A DNA stretch of 64,000 bases from Paenibacillus sp. J31TS4 (GTDB lineage Bacteria; Bacillota; Bacilli; Paenibacillales; NBRC-103111): contig NZ_BOSI01000005.1 of NCBI RefSeq assembly GCF_018403265.1, positions 175,205 to 239,204 on the forward strand, written 5' to 3'. Positions 50,904 to 60,265 of the stretch are shown here, piece by piece. Each line of letters starts with the position of its first letter. The first letter of the stretch is position 1. A program made the translations under genes and the position numbers. The notes beneath the pieces are model-generated. The model made no database searches, was not told where the DNA came from, and saw only the letters and a program-made list of their open reading frames with translations.

Positions 50904-50932
50904 AAAAAAATAAGCCTCCATCTTAGATGGAG
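50904..50932 (-). terminator. Terminator after the DUF4385 gene
   Basis: Stem CTCCATC/GATGGAG (50916-50922 with 50926-50932, loop tta). The A7 run at 50904-50910 forms the minus-strand U-tract. It directly follows the stop at 50939. Confidence 0.75.
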
Positions 50933-50938
50933 ACCGCG

Positions 50939-51406
50939 CTATGCGTGGCTTTCCTCGACTTCGTGCAGCGCCCGATGGCGCTTTTTCATCGCCTTGTACT
51001 CTTTGTTCTCTTTGGCCAGCTCCCATTTTTCCCTGAAGATGGCCGCCGCCCTTGCTTTTTCCGGGTCAAAATCGTAAGGCAGCACATCCCCGCTTCGCTT
51101 GGAATACTTCCGTCCCGTCCGATGATTGGCATACCGCCTGGCCCGCGAATAGCCCATCTGGAGAAATTTGCGGGCCATATCGGCTCCGACAAAATCGTCC
51201 TCCTCCAGGTAAGCGAGAAACATGCCGTAGATCATCTCCGACGAATCGCTGGCCAGCTCCGGCGTCCGAAAGCGCCAATGGGGCAGCAGCTCGCTTTTGT
51301 AGGGCTCTACCATCAATACCCCCTGCTCGCCTCTGCCGATCCGGTACAGATGCGGATTCTCCCGGAAATCGAGCGTTTTGTAGTCGAGAGAATAATTGAA
51401 GTCCAT
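50939..51406 (-). CDS. DUF4385-family protein
   Basis: A 155-residue soluble protein starting at ATG 51406 behind GAGGTGA. The N-terminus FNYSLDYKTLDFRENPHLYRIGRGEQGVL, then SELLPHWRFRTPELA and a basic C-terminus (RARRYANHRTGRKYSKRSG, later KKRHRALHEVEESHA), match DUF4385 proteins, whose function is unknown. It is a single gene with its own terminator. Confidence 0.82.
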   Translation of the reverse strand: MDFNYSLDYKTLDFRENPHLYRIGRGEQGVLMVEPYKSELLPHWRFRTPELASDSSEMIYGMFLAYLEEDDFVGADMARKFLQMGYSRARRYANHRTGRKYSKRSGDVLPYDFDPEKARAAAIFREKWELAKENKEYKAMKKRHRALHEVEESHA

Positions 51407-51616
51407 CCTTGCTCTCACCTCGTTGTCGGAAAAAAAGGATTCCACTGTACCTTACACTTCCGACCTTTCCGTCAAACAGAGAGGAGAGCCGATGCTCGGC
51501 AATTTTCAACATTTTTCCTTCCATTGGAATTCGTGTTCTTTTTGAACATAATAGAAGGATTCTTCCTCCATTATGTCGAATTTTCTAATTACAATGGCAG
51601 AAGGAGTCTTTTCCAC

Positions 51617-53911
51617 ATGAATACCTATTCCCGGATTTGGACTAACGCTTCCTTCAAACGCAAGCTGTTCCTTTCACTTCTGTTCTTAAGTATCGTGCCC
51701 GTCATCCTGCTGGGCTTCGTCTCCTCCTATATCGATTCCCGCGCCATCCAAAAGGAGGTTAACCGGAACCACGAGATTATCCTCCGCCAATTCTCCAATC
51801 AGGTGAATAGTCTGCTGCAGAGCCTGGACAAGGCGGCCATCACCCTCGCCAACCATTCGGCGGTCGAGCAGTCGATCGAGAAGGGACCGATGGTTCAGCA
51901 GCTCGACTACACGCTCGCCATGATCGATACTGTGCAAAAGCAGCGGAGCTTCTCCGATTTTCACTACGACGTCTCCATCGTTTACCGGGCGTACGGCAAG
52001 GTCTATTCGTCCCGGTACGGCTACATCCCTCTATCGGAATTTCCGTTCGCCGGCGATCTGGACAAGATCGACCTGAGCGCGGCCGCCGCGCTCCCTCCCG
52101 ACGGCAAGGCGAACCGCAGTGATCTCTTGGTCGTTCGGCCGGTGCCGCTCTTTTTCGCGGACAAGCCCGACGGCTATGTCATCATCCACGCACAGGCCGA
52201 GAAGCTCACCTCGTTCTTTCACCAGGCGAGCCTCGGCAACAACCGACGTCTGCTCGTCCTGGACCAGAACGGCATGATCGTAATGAGCCAGGAACCTAAA
52301 GAAATCGGCACGAGGCTCCCCAAGGAGTCGCAGCTGTACCAGTTCTGGGAGAATCCCTCCTCCTCCCCGGGCCCGGTCTCGATCGGCGGCACCGATTATC
52401 TGCTCTCCTCCCAGAAATCGTCATTCAACGGCTGGACCTATATTGCAATGACTTCGCAAAAGGATTTGACCGCCAAGGCCAACAACATCCAGATCGTTAC
52501 CTGGTCGATCGTCGGCGTGCTTGTCCTGCTATGGGTCCTTGTCTCCTTCATCGGATCGCACCGCCTCTACTTTCCGATCCAGCGGCTGCTCACCAGGCTG
52601 TCCGGGGATGGCAAGCCGAGCCGAGGCTCCGGTCCCACCGGCGATTTGCAGGCGCTAGATTCGTTTATCCAGCAAATGGTGGACACGAATCAGGCGCTCC
52701 GCCGGGAGTTGCACGACCAGATCCCTTATCTGAAGGAGACCGTGCTGCAGCAGCTGCTGCGCGGCGAAATGAGCAGTGAGGAGATCGCCCGCAAGACAGA
52801 GCGCTACGGCCTGCCGATCAGCGGCCAATGGTTCTACGTCATGCTCGTAGACGTCGACGAGTATGTCTCGTTCGAGCGGCTCTACCGGGAGAAGGACCGG
52901 TCGCTGATGCTCTACGCGCTTCGCAAAATGGCCGAGGAGCTGTTCGAGGAGCGCCTGCCCGCGACGACAGCGATGCCGCTGCCCGGCCAGATCGCACTCA
53001 TCCTCGGCTGCGACCGGACGGACGAGGAGACGGATGCCGAGGTGCGACAGCTCGCGGACGAGTTCCTCGTCATGGTACGGCAGTATTTTCAATTCACCGT
53101 TACGGTCGCCCTGGGCGCACCGGGCCGCTTCTACCCGGGCATCAAGGAAGCGTATGACCACGCTGCCGAGCTGCTCGGCTATAGGCTGCTGCTCGGCTCC
53201 AATCGGGTGATTGCCCGGGAAGACATCAAGCCGAGCGTCCAGCAGTCCAGCAGCACGCTTATCCATCTGCAAAAGGCGATCGTCGACCAAGTGGCCGACT
53301 GCCACCTGAACGGGGCCGTCCATGCGCTCGATCAGCTGCTGGAGGCGGTGCCCCGGTATACCCGCCACTCGGAATCCGCCCTCGGCCTGTTCGCTTATCT
53401 GATTGGGGAGCTGAGCATGCACATCCAGAGCAAGGGGGTTGAACCCGACCAAGTCTTCGACGGAGATCCGTACAAGGAGCTGTACAGCAAGCTTTCCCTG
53501 CCGGAGGTCCGCTCCTGGCTGGCGGAAAACCTGCTGCCCTCGATCATCGAGGCGCTCGACGCTGGCTACGAGCAGAAGCTTAAGTCGCTGTCCCGTGAAA
53601 TATGCGACTATGTGGACGCCCATCTGGAGACCGACCTGTCACTTCAGCAAGTCGCTTACCATTTCGGCAAGTCGCTGTCCCAGATGAGCCGCATCTTCAA
53701 GGAAGAGACCGGCCGGACCTTCAGCGACTATCTGATCCAGATTCGGATGGAGAAGGCCAAGGAATGGCTCGTCCAGTCAGAGATGCCGATCAAGGAGATC
53801 GCCGAGCGTCTGCGCTACACCACCGTTCAGAATTTCACCCGCGTGTTCAAGCAGGTGACCGACATGCCGCCCGGGCAATATCGCAAGCGGTTTCGCGACA
53901 ATGGCGGGTAA
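51617..53911 (+). CDS. Membrane-bound AraC-family sensor regulator (cluster 2)
   Basis: A 764-residue paralogue of the cluster 1 regulator. TM1 is at about 16-38, an extracellular Cache-like region runs to about 290, TM2 is at about 294-316, and a cytoplasmic linker leads to the AraC HTH pair at about 656-764 (LSLQQVAYHFGKSLSQMSRIFKEETG, then ERLRYTTVQNFTRVFKQ). ATG 51617 has AAGGAG 10 nt upstream; the frame is open 230 codons further but overlaps the antisense DUF4385 gene. It stands directly upstream of lplBCA and should control it. Confidence 0.92.
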   Translation: MNTYSRIWTNASFKRKLFLSLLFLSIVPVILLGFVSSYIDSRAIQKEVNRNHEIILRQFSNQVNSLLQSLDKAAITLANHSAVEQSIEKGPMVQQLDYTLAMIDTVQKQRSFSDFHYDVSIVYRAYGKVYSSRYGYIPLSEFPFAGDLDKIDLSAAAALPPDGKANRSDLLVVRPVPLFFADKPDGYVIIHAQAEKLTSFFHQASLGNNRRLLVLDQNGMIVMSQEPKEIGTRLPKESQLYQFWENPSSSPGPVSIGGTDYLLSSQKSSFNGWTYIAMTSQKDLTAKANNIQIVTWSIVGVLVLLWVLVSFIGSHRLYFPIQRLLTRLSGDGKPSRGSGPTGDLQALDSFIQQMVDTNQALRRELHDQIPYLKETVLQQLLRGEMSSEEIARKTERYGLPISGQWFYVMLVDVDEYVSFERLYREKDRSLMLYALRKMAEELFEERLPATTAMPLPGQIALILGCDRTDEETDAEVRQLADEFLVMVRQYFQFTVTVALGAPGRFYPGIKEAYDHAAELLGYRLLLGSNRVIAREDIKPSVQQSSSTLIHLQKAIVDQVADCHLNGAVHALDQLLEAVPRYTRHSESALGLFAYLIGELSMHIQSKGVEPDQVFDGDPYKELYSKLSLPEVRSWLAENLLPSIIEALDAGYEQKLKSLSREICDYVDAHLETDLSLQQVAYHFGKSLSQMSRIFKEETGRTFSDYLIQIRMEKAKEWLVQSEMPIKEIAERLRYTTVQNFTRVFKQVTDMPPGQYRKRFRDNGG

Positions 53912-54180
53912 CCTCCATTCCTTCACTCCTCCAAGCCCTCGATCCGCCATGTCAGGCGGACTAGGCAGCCGGCGCTTCGGCGGCGGTCCCGCGCCTTCCT
54001 TCAGGCCGGACCGTGCCGAGGCGTTTATCTTTATTCCGTTTCTTTATCATTTGTTGCCCAAACCTCAGGCTTGACGCGGGGTTTCGGAACTGCGCCCGGC
54101 GATGATAATTGCAATTAAATCCGCCCCGTGCGACGATCAAAGCATATTGCACAAGCTATATTGGACAAAGGAGGCTGAAT

Positions 54181-55140
54181 ATGGCAGCAGACCTGTACCC
54201 TTCTTCCCCTGCTCCGTCCGCCGCTTCACAAACCCGGTTTCAGAAATTGCGAAAGCGCCTCCATAAAGACCGAGCCCTTCTCCTGCTCGCTCTTCCTGGT
54301 ATTTTGTACTTTCTGATCTACAAGTATTTGCCCATGTTCGGACTTGTGATCGCTTTCAACGACTACAGTCCGTTTCAGGGCTTCTTCGGAAGCGAGTGGG
54401 TGGGTCTTGGCCAGTTCCGCAAAATCTTCAGCGACACCGAAGTGCTGAGGGTCATCTGGAACACGCTGTTCATCTCGTTTCTGCAAATCGTCTTTGCTTT
54501 CCCGATCCCAATCGTCCTCGCCCTTATGCTGAATGCGGTCCGCAACCAGCTCTATAAGCGGATTATCCAGACGGTTGTTTATCTGCCCCACTTCCTGTCC
54601 TGGGTCGTCGTCATCGGCATTTGCGTCCTCTTCCTGAAGAGCGAAGGGCTGATCAACGAGATCCTCAAGTCGATCGGCCTGCCGGCCATCCCGTTTTTGA
54701 CTGACCCGGCCTACTTCAAGCCGCTTATTGTCGGACAGGTGATTTGGAAGGAGACCGGTTGGGGAACGATCATCTTCCTCGCCGCGCTCGCAGGCGTCAA
54801 TCCGAACCTGTACGAGGCTGCCGTCATGGACGGGGCGAACCGCTGGAGACAGACATGGCACATCACGCTCCCTTCCATCCGTTCGACGATTATCATCCTG
54901 CTCATTCTCCGTCTGGGCTCCGTGCTCGATTCGGGCTTCGAGCAGATCTGGCTGATGCTGAATCCGTTCAACAAGGATACCGGCAACGTGCTCGATACGT
55001 TCGTTTACTTCAAGGGGATCGAGCAATCCGACTACAGCTTCGCCACCGCCGTCGGCCTGTTCAAGGGCGTGGTCGGCCTCATTCTCGTAATGGGCGCGAA
55101 TTACCTGGCCAAGCGGTTCGGCGAAGAAGGCGTCTATTAA
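54181..55140 (+). CDS. LplB-type carbohydrate ABC transporter permease (cluster 2)
   Basis: A 319-residue CUT1 permease. ATG 54181 follows AAAGGAGG. The N-terminal region is basic, the first helix begins near 36 (LLLLALPGILYFLIYKYLP), the EAA loop reads LYEAAVMDGANRWRQTWHITLP near 216-237, and the end is LAKRFGEEGVY. Many stretches equal the cluster 1 LplB, including YLPHFLSWVVVIGI. It is 269 nt downstream of the regulator gene, so it may have its own regulated promoter. Confidence 0.93.
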   Translation: MAADLYPSSPAPSAASQTRFQKLRKRLHKDRALLLLALPGILYFLIYKYLPMFGLVIAFNDYSPFQGFFGSEWVGLGQFRKIFSDTEVLRVIWNTLFISFLQIVFAFPIPIVLALMLNAVRNQLYKRIIQTVVYLPHFLSWVVVIGICVLFLKSEGLINEILKSIGLPAIPFLTDPAYFKPLIVGQVIWKETGWGTIIFLAALAGVNPNLYEAAVMDGANRWRQTWHITLPSIRSTIIILLILRLGSVLDSGFEQIWLMLNPFNKDTGNVLDTFVYFKGIEQSDYSFATAVGLFKGVVGLILVMGANYLAKRFGEEGVY

Positions 55141-55171
55141 TGTATGAATCTGTGAAAAGGAGGCCGTCTCC

Positions 55172-56047
55172 ATGCGCGACAAGTCTATCGGCAACTTGGT
55201 TCTCGATACGGTGAATTACATCCTGCTCGCGTTGATCGCGGCCGCGATGCTCTTCCCGTTCCTGTATGTCTTCTCGGTATCCTTCTCTTCGTATAAGGAT
55301 TTCCTGCAGTCGGACATCCTGCTCGTTCCCAAAACGTGGGTGATGGACGCGTACCGATTCATCCTGTCCTCCCCTGCGTTCCCCCGGTCGCTGCTCGTGA
55401 CCGTCTACGTGACGATCCTGGGAACAGTCGTTAACCTGTTCTTCACCTCGACGTTTGCGTATGTGCTGTCCCGCCCTGTGATCGGCCAGCGGGTCATGCT
55501 CTTCCTGGTGCTGTTCACGATGCTGTTCTCCGCCGGGATGATCCCGACCTACCTGGTCGTCAAGGAAACCGGCCTGCTCAATACCATTTGGGCTCTTATC
55601 CTGCCAGTGGCGATCGCGCCCTTCAACCTGATCGTCATGCGGCAGTTCTTTATGGGCATCCCGAGCGAGATGAACGAAGCGGCGCGCATCGACGGTGCCA
55701 CTGAGCTCCAGACGTTCTGGAAGATTATTCTGCCGCTGTCCAAGCCCGCGCTGGCCGCCTTCGGCCTCTTCTATGCGGTCGGACACTGGAATAACTACTT
55801 CAGTGCGATTCTCTATTTGAACGATCCCGCCAAGTGGACCGTACAGGTCATTCTCCGGCAGATCGTCATCGTCAACGAGCCAACTTCCACCCTTGCTGGA
55901 GGGGCCGCTCTGATGGAAAACGCCCCGCCTGCCGAGACGATCCAGATGGCCGCGATCCTGCTGTCCATCCTGCCCATCATTCTCGTCTACCCGTTTCTGC
56001 AAAAACACTTCGCCAAGGGGGTGATGCTCGGTTCGGTAAAAGGCTGA
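55172..56047 (+). CDS. LplC-type carbohydrate ABC transporter permease (cluster 2)
   Basis: A 291-residue permease. ATG 55172 has AAAAGGAGG upstream. The EAA loop is EMNEAARIDGATELQTFWKIILPLSKPALAAFG, and the C-terminus FLQKHFAKGVMLGSVKG is identical to that in cluster 1. The 31-nt gap from lplB and 67-nt gap to lplA indicate one transcript. Confidence 0.93.
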   Translation: MRDKSIGNLVLDTVNYILLALIAAAMLFPFLYVFSVSFSSYKDFLQSDILLVPKTWVMDAYRFILSSPAFPRSLLVTVYVTILGTVVNLFFTSTFAYVLSRPVIGQRVMLFLVLFTMLFSAGMIPTYLVVKETGLLNTIWALILPVAIAPFNLIVMRQFFMGIPSEMNEAARIDGATELQTFWKIILPLSKPALAAFGLFYAVGHWNNYFSAILYLNDPAKWTVQVILRQIVIVNEPTSTLAGGAALMENAPPAETIQMAAILLSILPIILVYPFLQKHFAKGVMLGSVKG

Positions 56048-56114
56048 GCCCGGCAGCCATTGCGAAGGAATCGAGCTTTCATTTCGTTTTCATGACAAAG
56101 AGAGGGGTTTGGAC

Positions 56115-57704
56115 ATGAACAAAAAGAAAACATTGGCCGTCAGCCTTGCTGCCGTCATGGCGCTTACCACAGCGGCCTGCTCGTCCAGCAAGCCGGAAGG
56201 CAGCGCAGCACCTGCGCCTAGCGGCGGAGGGAACGCCGCGAACAAAAAATTCACCGTCTCCATGATGAGCTTCGCCTTCGGCAACCTGCCTCCGGCCGAC
56301 GGCCGCGGCGTCAAGATGATCAACGAGAAGTTCAATATCGACTACAAGCCGACACTTGTCGTGCAATCCGACTATATCCAAAAGCTGAGCGCCACGATTG
56401 CGTCCGGCGAAGTGCCGGACATCACGGTCATGGAAGGAGCGGACGCCAACTTCTACAAGTGGGCCAAGCAGGGAGCCTTCCTGCCGCTGAACGATTACAT
56501 CGAGAAGTACCCTAGCTTTAAGCTGATTCCGAAGGACGTCCTCAAGGCGTTCACCGTCAACGGCAAAATTTACGCCATTCCGCGTTACTACCCGATCAAC
56601 TACCAGCTGACCGCCATGATCCGCACCGACTGGCTGGAAAACCTCGGGCTCAAGATGCCGACCAACTACGAAGAGCTGAAGCAGGTCGCGCTTGCCTTCA
56701 CCAAGAACGATCCGGACAAAAACGGCAAGAACGATACGTATGGCATCGCCATGGCCCAGAACATCAACCCGAACTATGCGATGGGCGCCTACTGGGATTT
56801 CACTGCCTGGTACCACAAAAACAAAGACGGCCAGCTGATTCCGGGCTCCATCTCGGATGCCCAGAAGGAAAAGGTCGCCTGGATGGCGGACCTGTATAAA
56901 CAGGGCGCCATTACGCAGGACTTCGCCGTCATGAACTGGGCTCAGACGAACAAAGAGTTCTACTCCGGCAAGGCAGGTATCTTCATCGGGACGCCGCGCG
57001 GCATGAGCGAGCCGTACATGCAGAGCCTGGTGGAAGCGGTCCCGAACGCCAAGCTGGCGCCGGTTCCTCCATTCGTCGCTCCGGACGGCACGCAGGGCTT
57101 CGCCTCGACCTCCGGCGCCTATGGCATGACCATGTTCAGCGCCAAGCTTGCCAAGGAGCCGGAGAAGATCGACCGGATTATGGAGATGATGGACTTCGGC
57201 CGCAAGTACTACAAGCCGGAAGAGATGAACAAGAGCAACCCGGACTTCGACTGGTTCAAGGGCAACGAAGGCACCGGCTACAAGATCGTCAACGGCAACA
57301 TCGCAAGCGAGCCGGCCGAAAAAGGCCTCTCCCCGGCGCTTTACTATCCGGACGGCATCGCCTGGGCACCGAACGATGAAGCGAACGGATACTCCAAAAC
57401 CTACAGCACGCCGCTTCTCGTCAACGTCGCGCAGCAGTTCGAGAAGCTGCACAAGGAAACGAAGCATTACTTCAACCCGGTCAACTCCGTCTTCTCCGAG
57501 ACCAAGCAGTCTAAGGATAGCGATCTGAACAAGATGCTGTACGACGAGCAGACCAAGATGATCGTCGGCCAGAGGCCTCTCTCCGATTGGGATAAGATGG
57601 TCAAGGACTACATGGACAAAGGCGGCGCTCAGATCATCAAGGAAGTGAACGACGCCATGAAGGAAGCCGGCGTGGAAGGCAGATGGAAGGAGCCCGGCCA
57701 GTAA
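56115..57704 (+). CDS. LplA-type extracellular solute-binding lipoprotein (cluster 2)
   Basis: A 529-residue sugar-binding lipoprotein (lipobox TTAAC, C24). ATG 56115 follows GAGAGGGG; a TTG 6 nt earlier is possible. Shared blocks with the cluster 1 protein include AFTKNDPD-NGK, WYHKNKDGQLIPG, EFYSGKAGIFIGTP and WDKMVKDYMDKGGAQIIKEVN. The ligand is probably an oligosaccharide that differs from that of cluster 1. A strong terminator follows 113 nt later. Confidence 0.92.
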   Translation: MNKKKTLAVSLAAVMALTTAACSSSKPEGSAAPAPSGGGNAANKKFTVSMMSFAFGNLPPADGRGVKMINEKFNIDYKPTLVVQSDYIQKLSATIASGEVPDITVMEGADANFYKWAKQGAFLPLNDYIEKYPSFKLIPKDVLKAFTVNGKIYAIPRYYPINYQLTAMIRTDWLENLGLKMPTNYEELKQVALAFTKNDPDKNGKNDTYGIAMAQNINPNYAMGAYWDFTAWYHKNKDGQLIPGSISDAQKEKVAWMADLYKQGAITQDFAVMNWAQTNKEFYSGKAGIFIGTPRGMSEPYMQSLVEAVPNAKLAPVPPFVAPDGTQGFASTSGAYGMTMFSAKLAKEPEKIDRIMEMMDFGRKYYKPEEMNKSNPDFDWFKGNEGTGYKIVNGNIASEPAEKGLSPALYYPDGIAWAPNDEANGYSKTYSTPLLVNVAQQFEKLHKETKHYFNPVNSVFSETKQSKDSDLNKMLYDEQTKMIVGQRPLSDWDKMVKDYMDKGGAQIIKEVNDAMKEAGVEGRWKEPGQ

Positions 57705-57817
57705 GCGCCTCATTCTTCCCAATCGTTAGCCAGACGTCCCTCTAGCACGTTTGGTCTTATGGCTTCCCGACTTGCTTGTCTTGGCTACCAACCGGCAAGA
57801 TAACCGGGTGTAATCCG

Positions 57818-57845
57818 AAAAAGCGGTCCCTAGGGACCGCTTTTT
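57818..57845. terminator. Terminator of sugar cluster 2
   Basis: A perfect 28-nt palindrome centred at 57831/57832 (AAAAAGCGGTCCCT and its complement). It has A5 and T5 at the ends, so it works on both strands. Confidence 0.88.
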
Positions 57846-57889
57846 GCCGTGATCAGCCGGGACCTCGCTGTTCCCATAGTTTCTTTGCA

Positions 57890-57930
57890 AAAACAAAACC
57901 CCCGATGGGCCGTTTTGGCTCTTTCGGGGG
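57890..57930 (-). terminator. Terminator after the HAD phosphatase gene
   Basis: CCCCCGA (57899-57905) pairs with TCGGGGG (57924-57930). The A-rich 57890-57898 gives TTTTGTTTTT at the minus-strand exit. Confidence 0.8.
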
Positions 57931-57969
57931 CTTGTGAATGAAGACCTATAAGGGCAAGTGCAGAGAGGT

Positions 57970-58731
57970 TTACAGCATAACCTTCGTCGGCGCATCAATG
58001 CCGAAGATATATTTCTGAATAGCCAGAGCGACTCCGTCTTCCTGGTTGGTCGCCGTCTGGGCGTCGGCCATTTCCTTAATCTCGTCCTCCGCGTTGCCCA
58101 TGGCAACGCCAAGACCGGCTGCCTTGAGCAGGAAGTAATCGTTCCGGCTGTCGCCCATCGCGATGACCTCGTCCATCGAAATGTCGAGCATGTCGCAAAC
58201 CTCGCGAACGCCGCTTTCTTTCGTAACGCCGAGCAGAGAGATTTCCATGTTGGTCACATGGGAGTGTGTGACCTCAAATCCCCACTCCTTGACCGTCTCT
58301 CTTAATTGTTTCAGAACGACCGGATCCGGGTGGCTCATGCCGAACTTCATCCAGTTCTCGTCGAAATGCGCGTCCGTCCAGTTCTTCCGGCTGCTGAGGC
58401 TTTCGATGCTGTAGCCCCAATAGTGCGCATCGGCTTCCATCGCCAGCTTGTGCAGACGGACAATATCGTCCCGGAGGAACAGATGGCGCTTGTAATGCTC
58501 TGTAGGTGTACGCCACAGATCCGCTCCGTTCAAAAACACCATCGGCGTCTGCAGCCCAAGCTCCTCACGGAAGCCGCCTGCCGTTTGCACACCGCGGCCC
58601 GTCGAGAAGATGACATGGATGCCGGCATCCATGGCCTTTCCGATCCATTCCTTGGTGGCGGGACTGAGGGTTTTTTCGTCGGTCAGCGTAGTGCCGTCCA
58701 GATCAAGAGCAATCAAGCGATAGCGTTTCAT
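57970..58731 (-). CDS. Cof-type HAD-family phosphatase
   Basis: A 253-residue HAD IIB hydrolase. Motif I is DLDGTTLT (nucleophile D10), motif II lies in FSTGRG, and motif IV is AMGDSRNDYFLLKAAG near 193. A C2B cap lies between. Cof-type enzymes dephosphorylate sugar phosphates or small phosphometabolites. ATG 58731 is chosen as it begins the conserved strand (KRYRLIALDLDG); 58758 is the upstream alternative with a poor site. It follows the ROK gene by 26 nt, so they are probably cotranscribed. Confidence 0.9.
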   Translation of the reverse strand: MKRYRLIALDLDGTTLTDEKTLSPATKEWIGKAMDAGIHVIFSTGRGVQTAGGFREELGLQTPMVFLNGADLWRTPTEHYKRHLFLRDDIVRLHKLAMEADAHYWGYSIESLSSRKNWTDAHFDENWMKFGMSHPDPVVLKQLRETVKEWGFEVTHSHVTNMEISLLGVTKESGVREVCDMLDISMDEVIAMGDSRNDYFLLKAAGLGVAMGNAEDEIKEMADAQTATNQEDGVALAIQKYIFGIDAPTKVML

Positions 58732-58757
58732 TAGGTTCAAGTCTCCATTTCTATTCA

Positions 58758-59930
58758 TTAATTTTGTAAGGACAAGCTGTCCAGCGGAACATCAAAATAA
58801 TACTTTTTGACAAGCCCTACAGCAAGGATCGCGTCGTCCGGAATGACCGGTGTGTACACCAGCTTCACGGAACGGCAGGACTCGGGTACGAGCTCCTGTA
58901 CTTTCTCCCGAAACGCCGGGACGAGGATGTCGCCCATCGTTTCGATCCAGCGGCCGGTCAGCATGACATGGTCGGGATTGAAGAAGGTAATAATATTGCT
59001 GAGCGCTGTCCCTACCGCCTCGATTATCACATCTAGCAGCTCGAGACTGGCCGGGTCCTTCGCCCGGATAGCTTCGTTAAAGGCGTGCAGCCGAAGTCCC
59101 TTGTTGCGGTACAAGCCGCTTGAGGAAGCCAGCTGGGTGAGGCAGCCTTTGCGTCCGCAATGGCATAGGTAGGCGTGCTCTCCGGTGAATCCTTTGTAAT
59201 GGCCGAATTCGCCAGCTACATGATTCGCTCCGGCGTACAGCTGTTTCTGGAATACGACCGCTCCGCCGAAGCCGTAATCAAACTTGAGTGTCACGTTATC
59301 GAGCGAATCGGAAAGCAACCCGTTCATGTTCTCGACGACCGCATGCAGGTTGACGTCATTCTCCAGATAGACAGGGATTCCGAACCTTTCCTCCAGACGC
59401 TGTTTAAGCGGAAAATGGTTCCAGCGCAGACCCGGGGAATACACAATGACCCCCTGCTTCGTGTTGACGAGCGCCTGGATGCTGCATCCGATTCCCTTCA
59501 GCTTGGACAGATCGGGGACTGAGGTGAGCAGCTCCTGAACGGCCTCCCCGATCAGCCGGACGGGATGCTCCTGATCATCGTACTTGGTGACGGTATGCTC
59601 GACGGCAGCGATCGTATCGCCCGCAAAGTTCATCAGGACCCCGCGGATGTACCTGACCGCCACTTCAATGCCAATGGCGTACATGTCTTTTCCGTTAATC
59701 GTGAGCGGCACCGGCTTGCGTCCTCCACTGCTGGCCGAAGGTGTCCCTTCCACGACCAATTGGTCCTTGAGCAGCCGATTCACGATATTAGTGATAGTCT
59801 GCTGGTTCAATCCCGTTTTGTCCGCCAGCTCCACACGGGAGATCGGCCCTTCTGCGAAAATGAGATGAAGCACCTTTTGCTGGTTGATGGATTTGAGCAG
59901 CTGATGGCTTGGCGTTTTTTCGGCAGACAT
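58758..59930 (-). CDS. ROK-family transcriptional regulator
   Basis: A 390-residue repressor of the XylR/NagC type. The N-terminal winged helix (VLHLIFAEGPISRVELADKTGLNQQTITNIVNRLLKD, about 20-57) precedes a ROK kinase-like sugar-binding domain. The zinc motif is CHCGRKGCLTQ, with Thr-Gln where many members have Glu. The ATP loop reads DYGFGGAVV instead of GTGIGGG, so it should sense rather than phosphorylate a sugar. It leads an operon with the HAD phosphatase and faces the second sugar cluster. Confidence 0.88.
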   Translation of the reverse strand: MSAEKTPSHQLLKSINQQKVLHLIFAEGPISRVELADKTGLNQQTITNIVNRLLKDQLVVEGTPSASSGGRKPVPLTINGKDMYAIGIEVAVRYIRGVLMNFAGDTIAAVEHTVTKYDDQEHPVRLIGEAVQELLTSVPDLSKLKGIGCSIQALVNTKQGVIVYSPGLRWNHFPLKQRLEERFGIPVYLENDVNLHAVVENMNGLLSDSLDNVTLKFDYGFGGAVVFQKQLYAGANHVAGEFGHYKGFTGEHAYLCHCGRKGCLTQLASSSGLYRNKGLRLHAFNEAIRAKDPASLELLDVIIEAVGTALSNIITFFNPDHVMLTGRWIETMGDILVPAFREKVQELVPESCRSVKLVYTPVIPDDAILAVGLVKKYYFDVPLDSLSLQN

Positions 59931-60265
59931 TTGTGTAGACCTTCCTTTACCTCAACATGGATGGAGCTTCTGCTATTAAGTTTACTTCAAGAAGCTGGCT
60001 CTGTACAAAACCCCTTCCATTATTTTAACGGTTTTTTAACAAAAGGTCGCCTGCTTTCTTGTCTGTCGAGAGGATTTCGTCCTATTTGCGCTTTCCCACT
60101 TCCGAAATAGCCTCCGTTATGGCTCATCCCCGAGTTGTCATCGCCTGCAGGCCGCTCAATACACGCTTCTAGTTACAGCGCTGGCGGAAGGCCCGCTATA
60201 GCCGCGGCACTTTCGTGGGAGCTTGCTAAGTGGGCAGGAGTCCAGCCATCCGCTCGGTTGCCAAA
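59931..60265. other. Intergenic region upstream of the ROK gene
   Basis: No gene in 335 nt. It should hold the ROK-HAD promoter. A short symmetric AAGTTTACTT near 59979 could be part of a repressor site, but a second half is not evident. No clean terminator for the YdcF-type gene was found. Confidence 0.4.

Noticed and set aside
50927..51616. 230-residue N-terminal extension of the cluster 2 AraC regulator
   Set aside because: The paralogue starts at the equivalent of 51617, AAGGAG precedes that ATG, and the extension is antisense to the DUF4385 gene.
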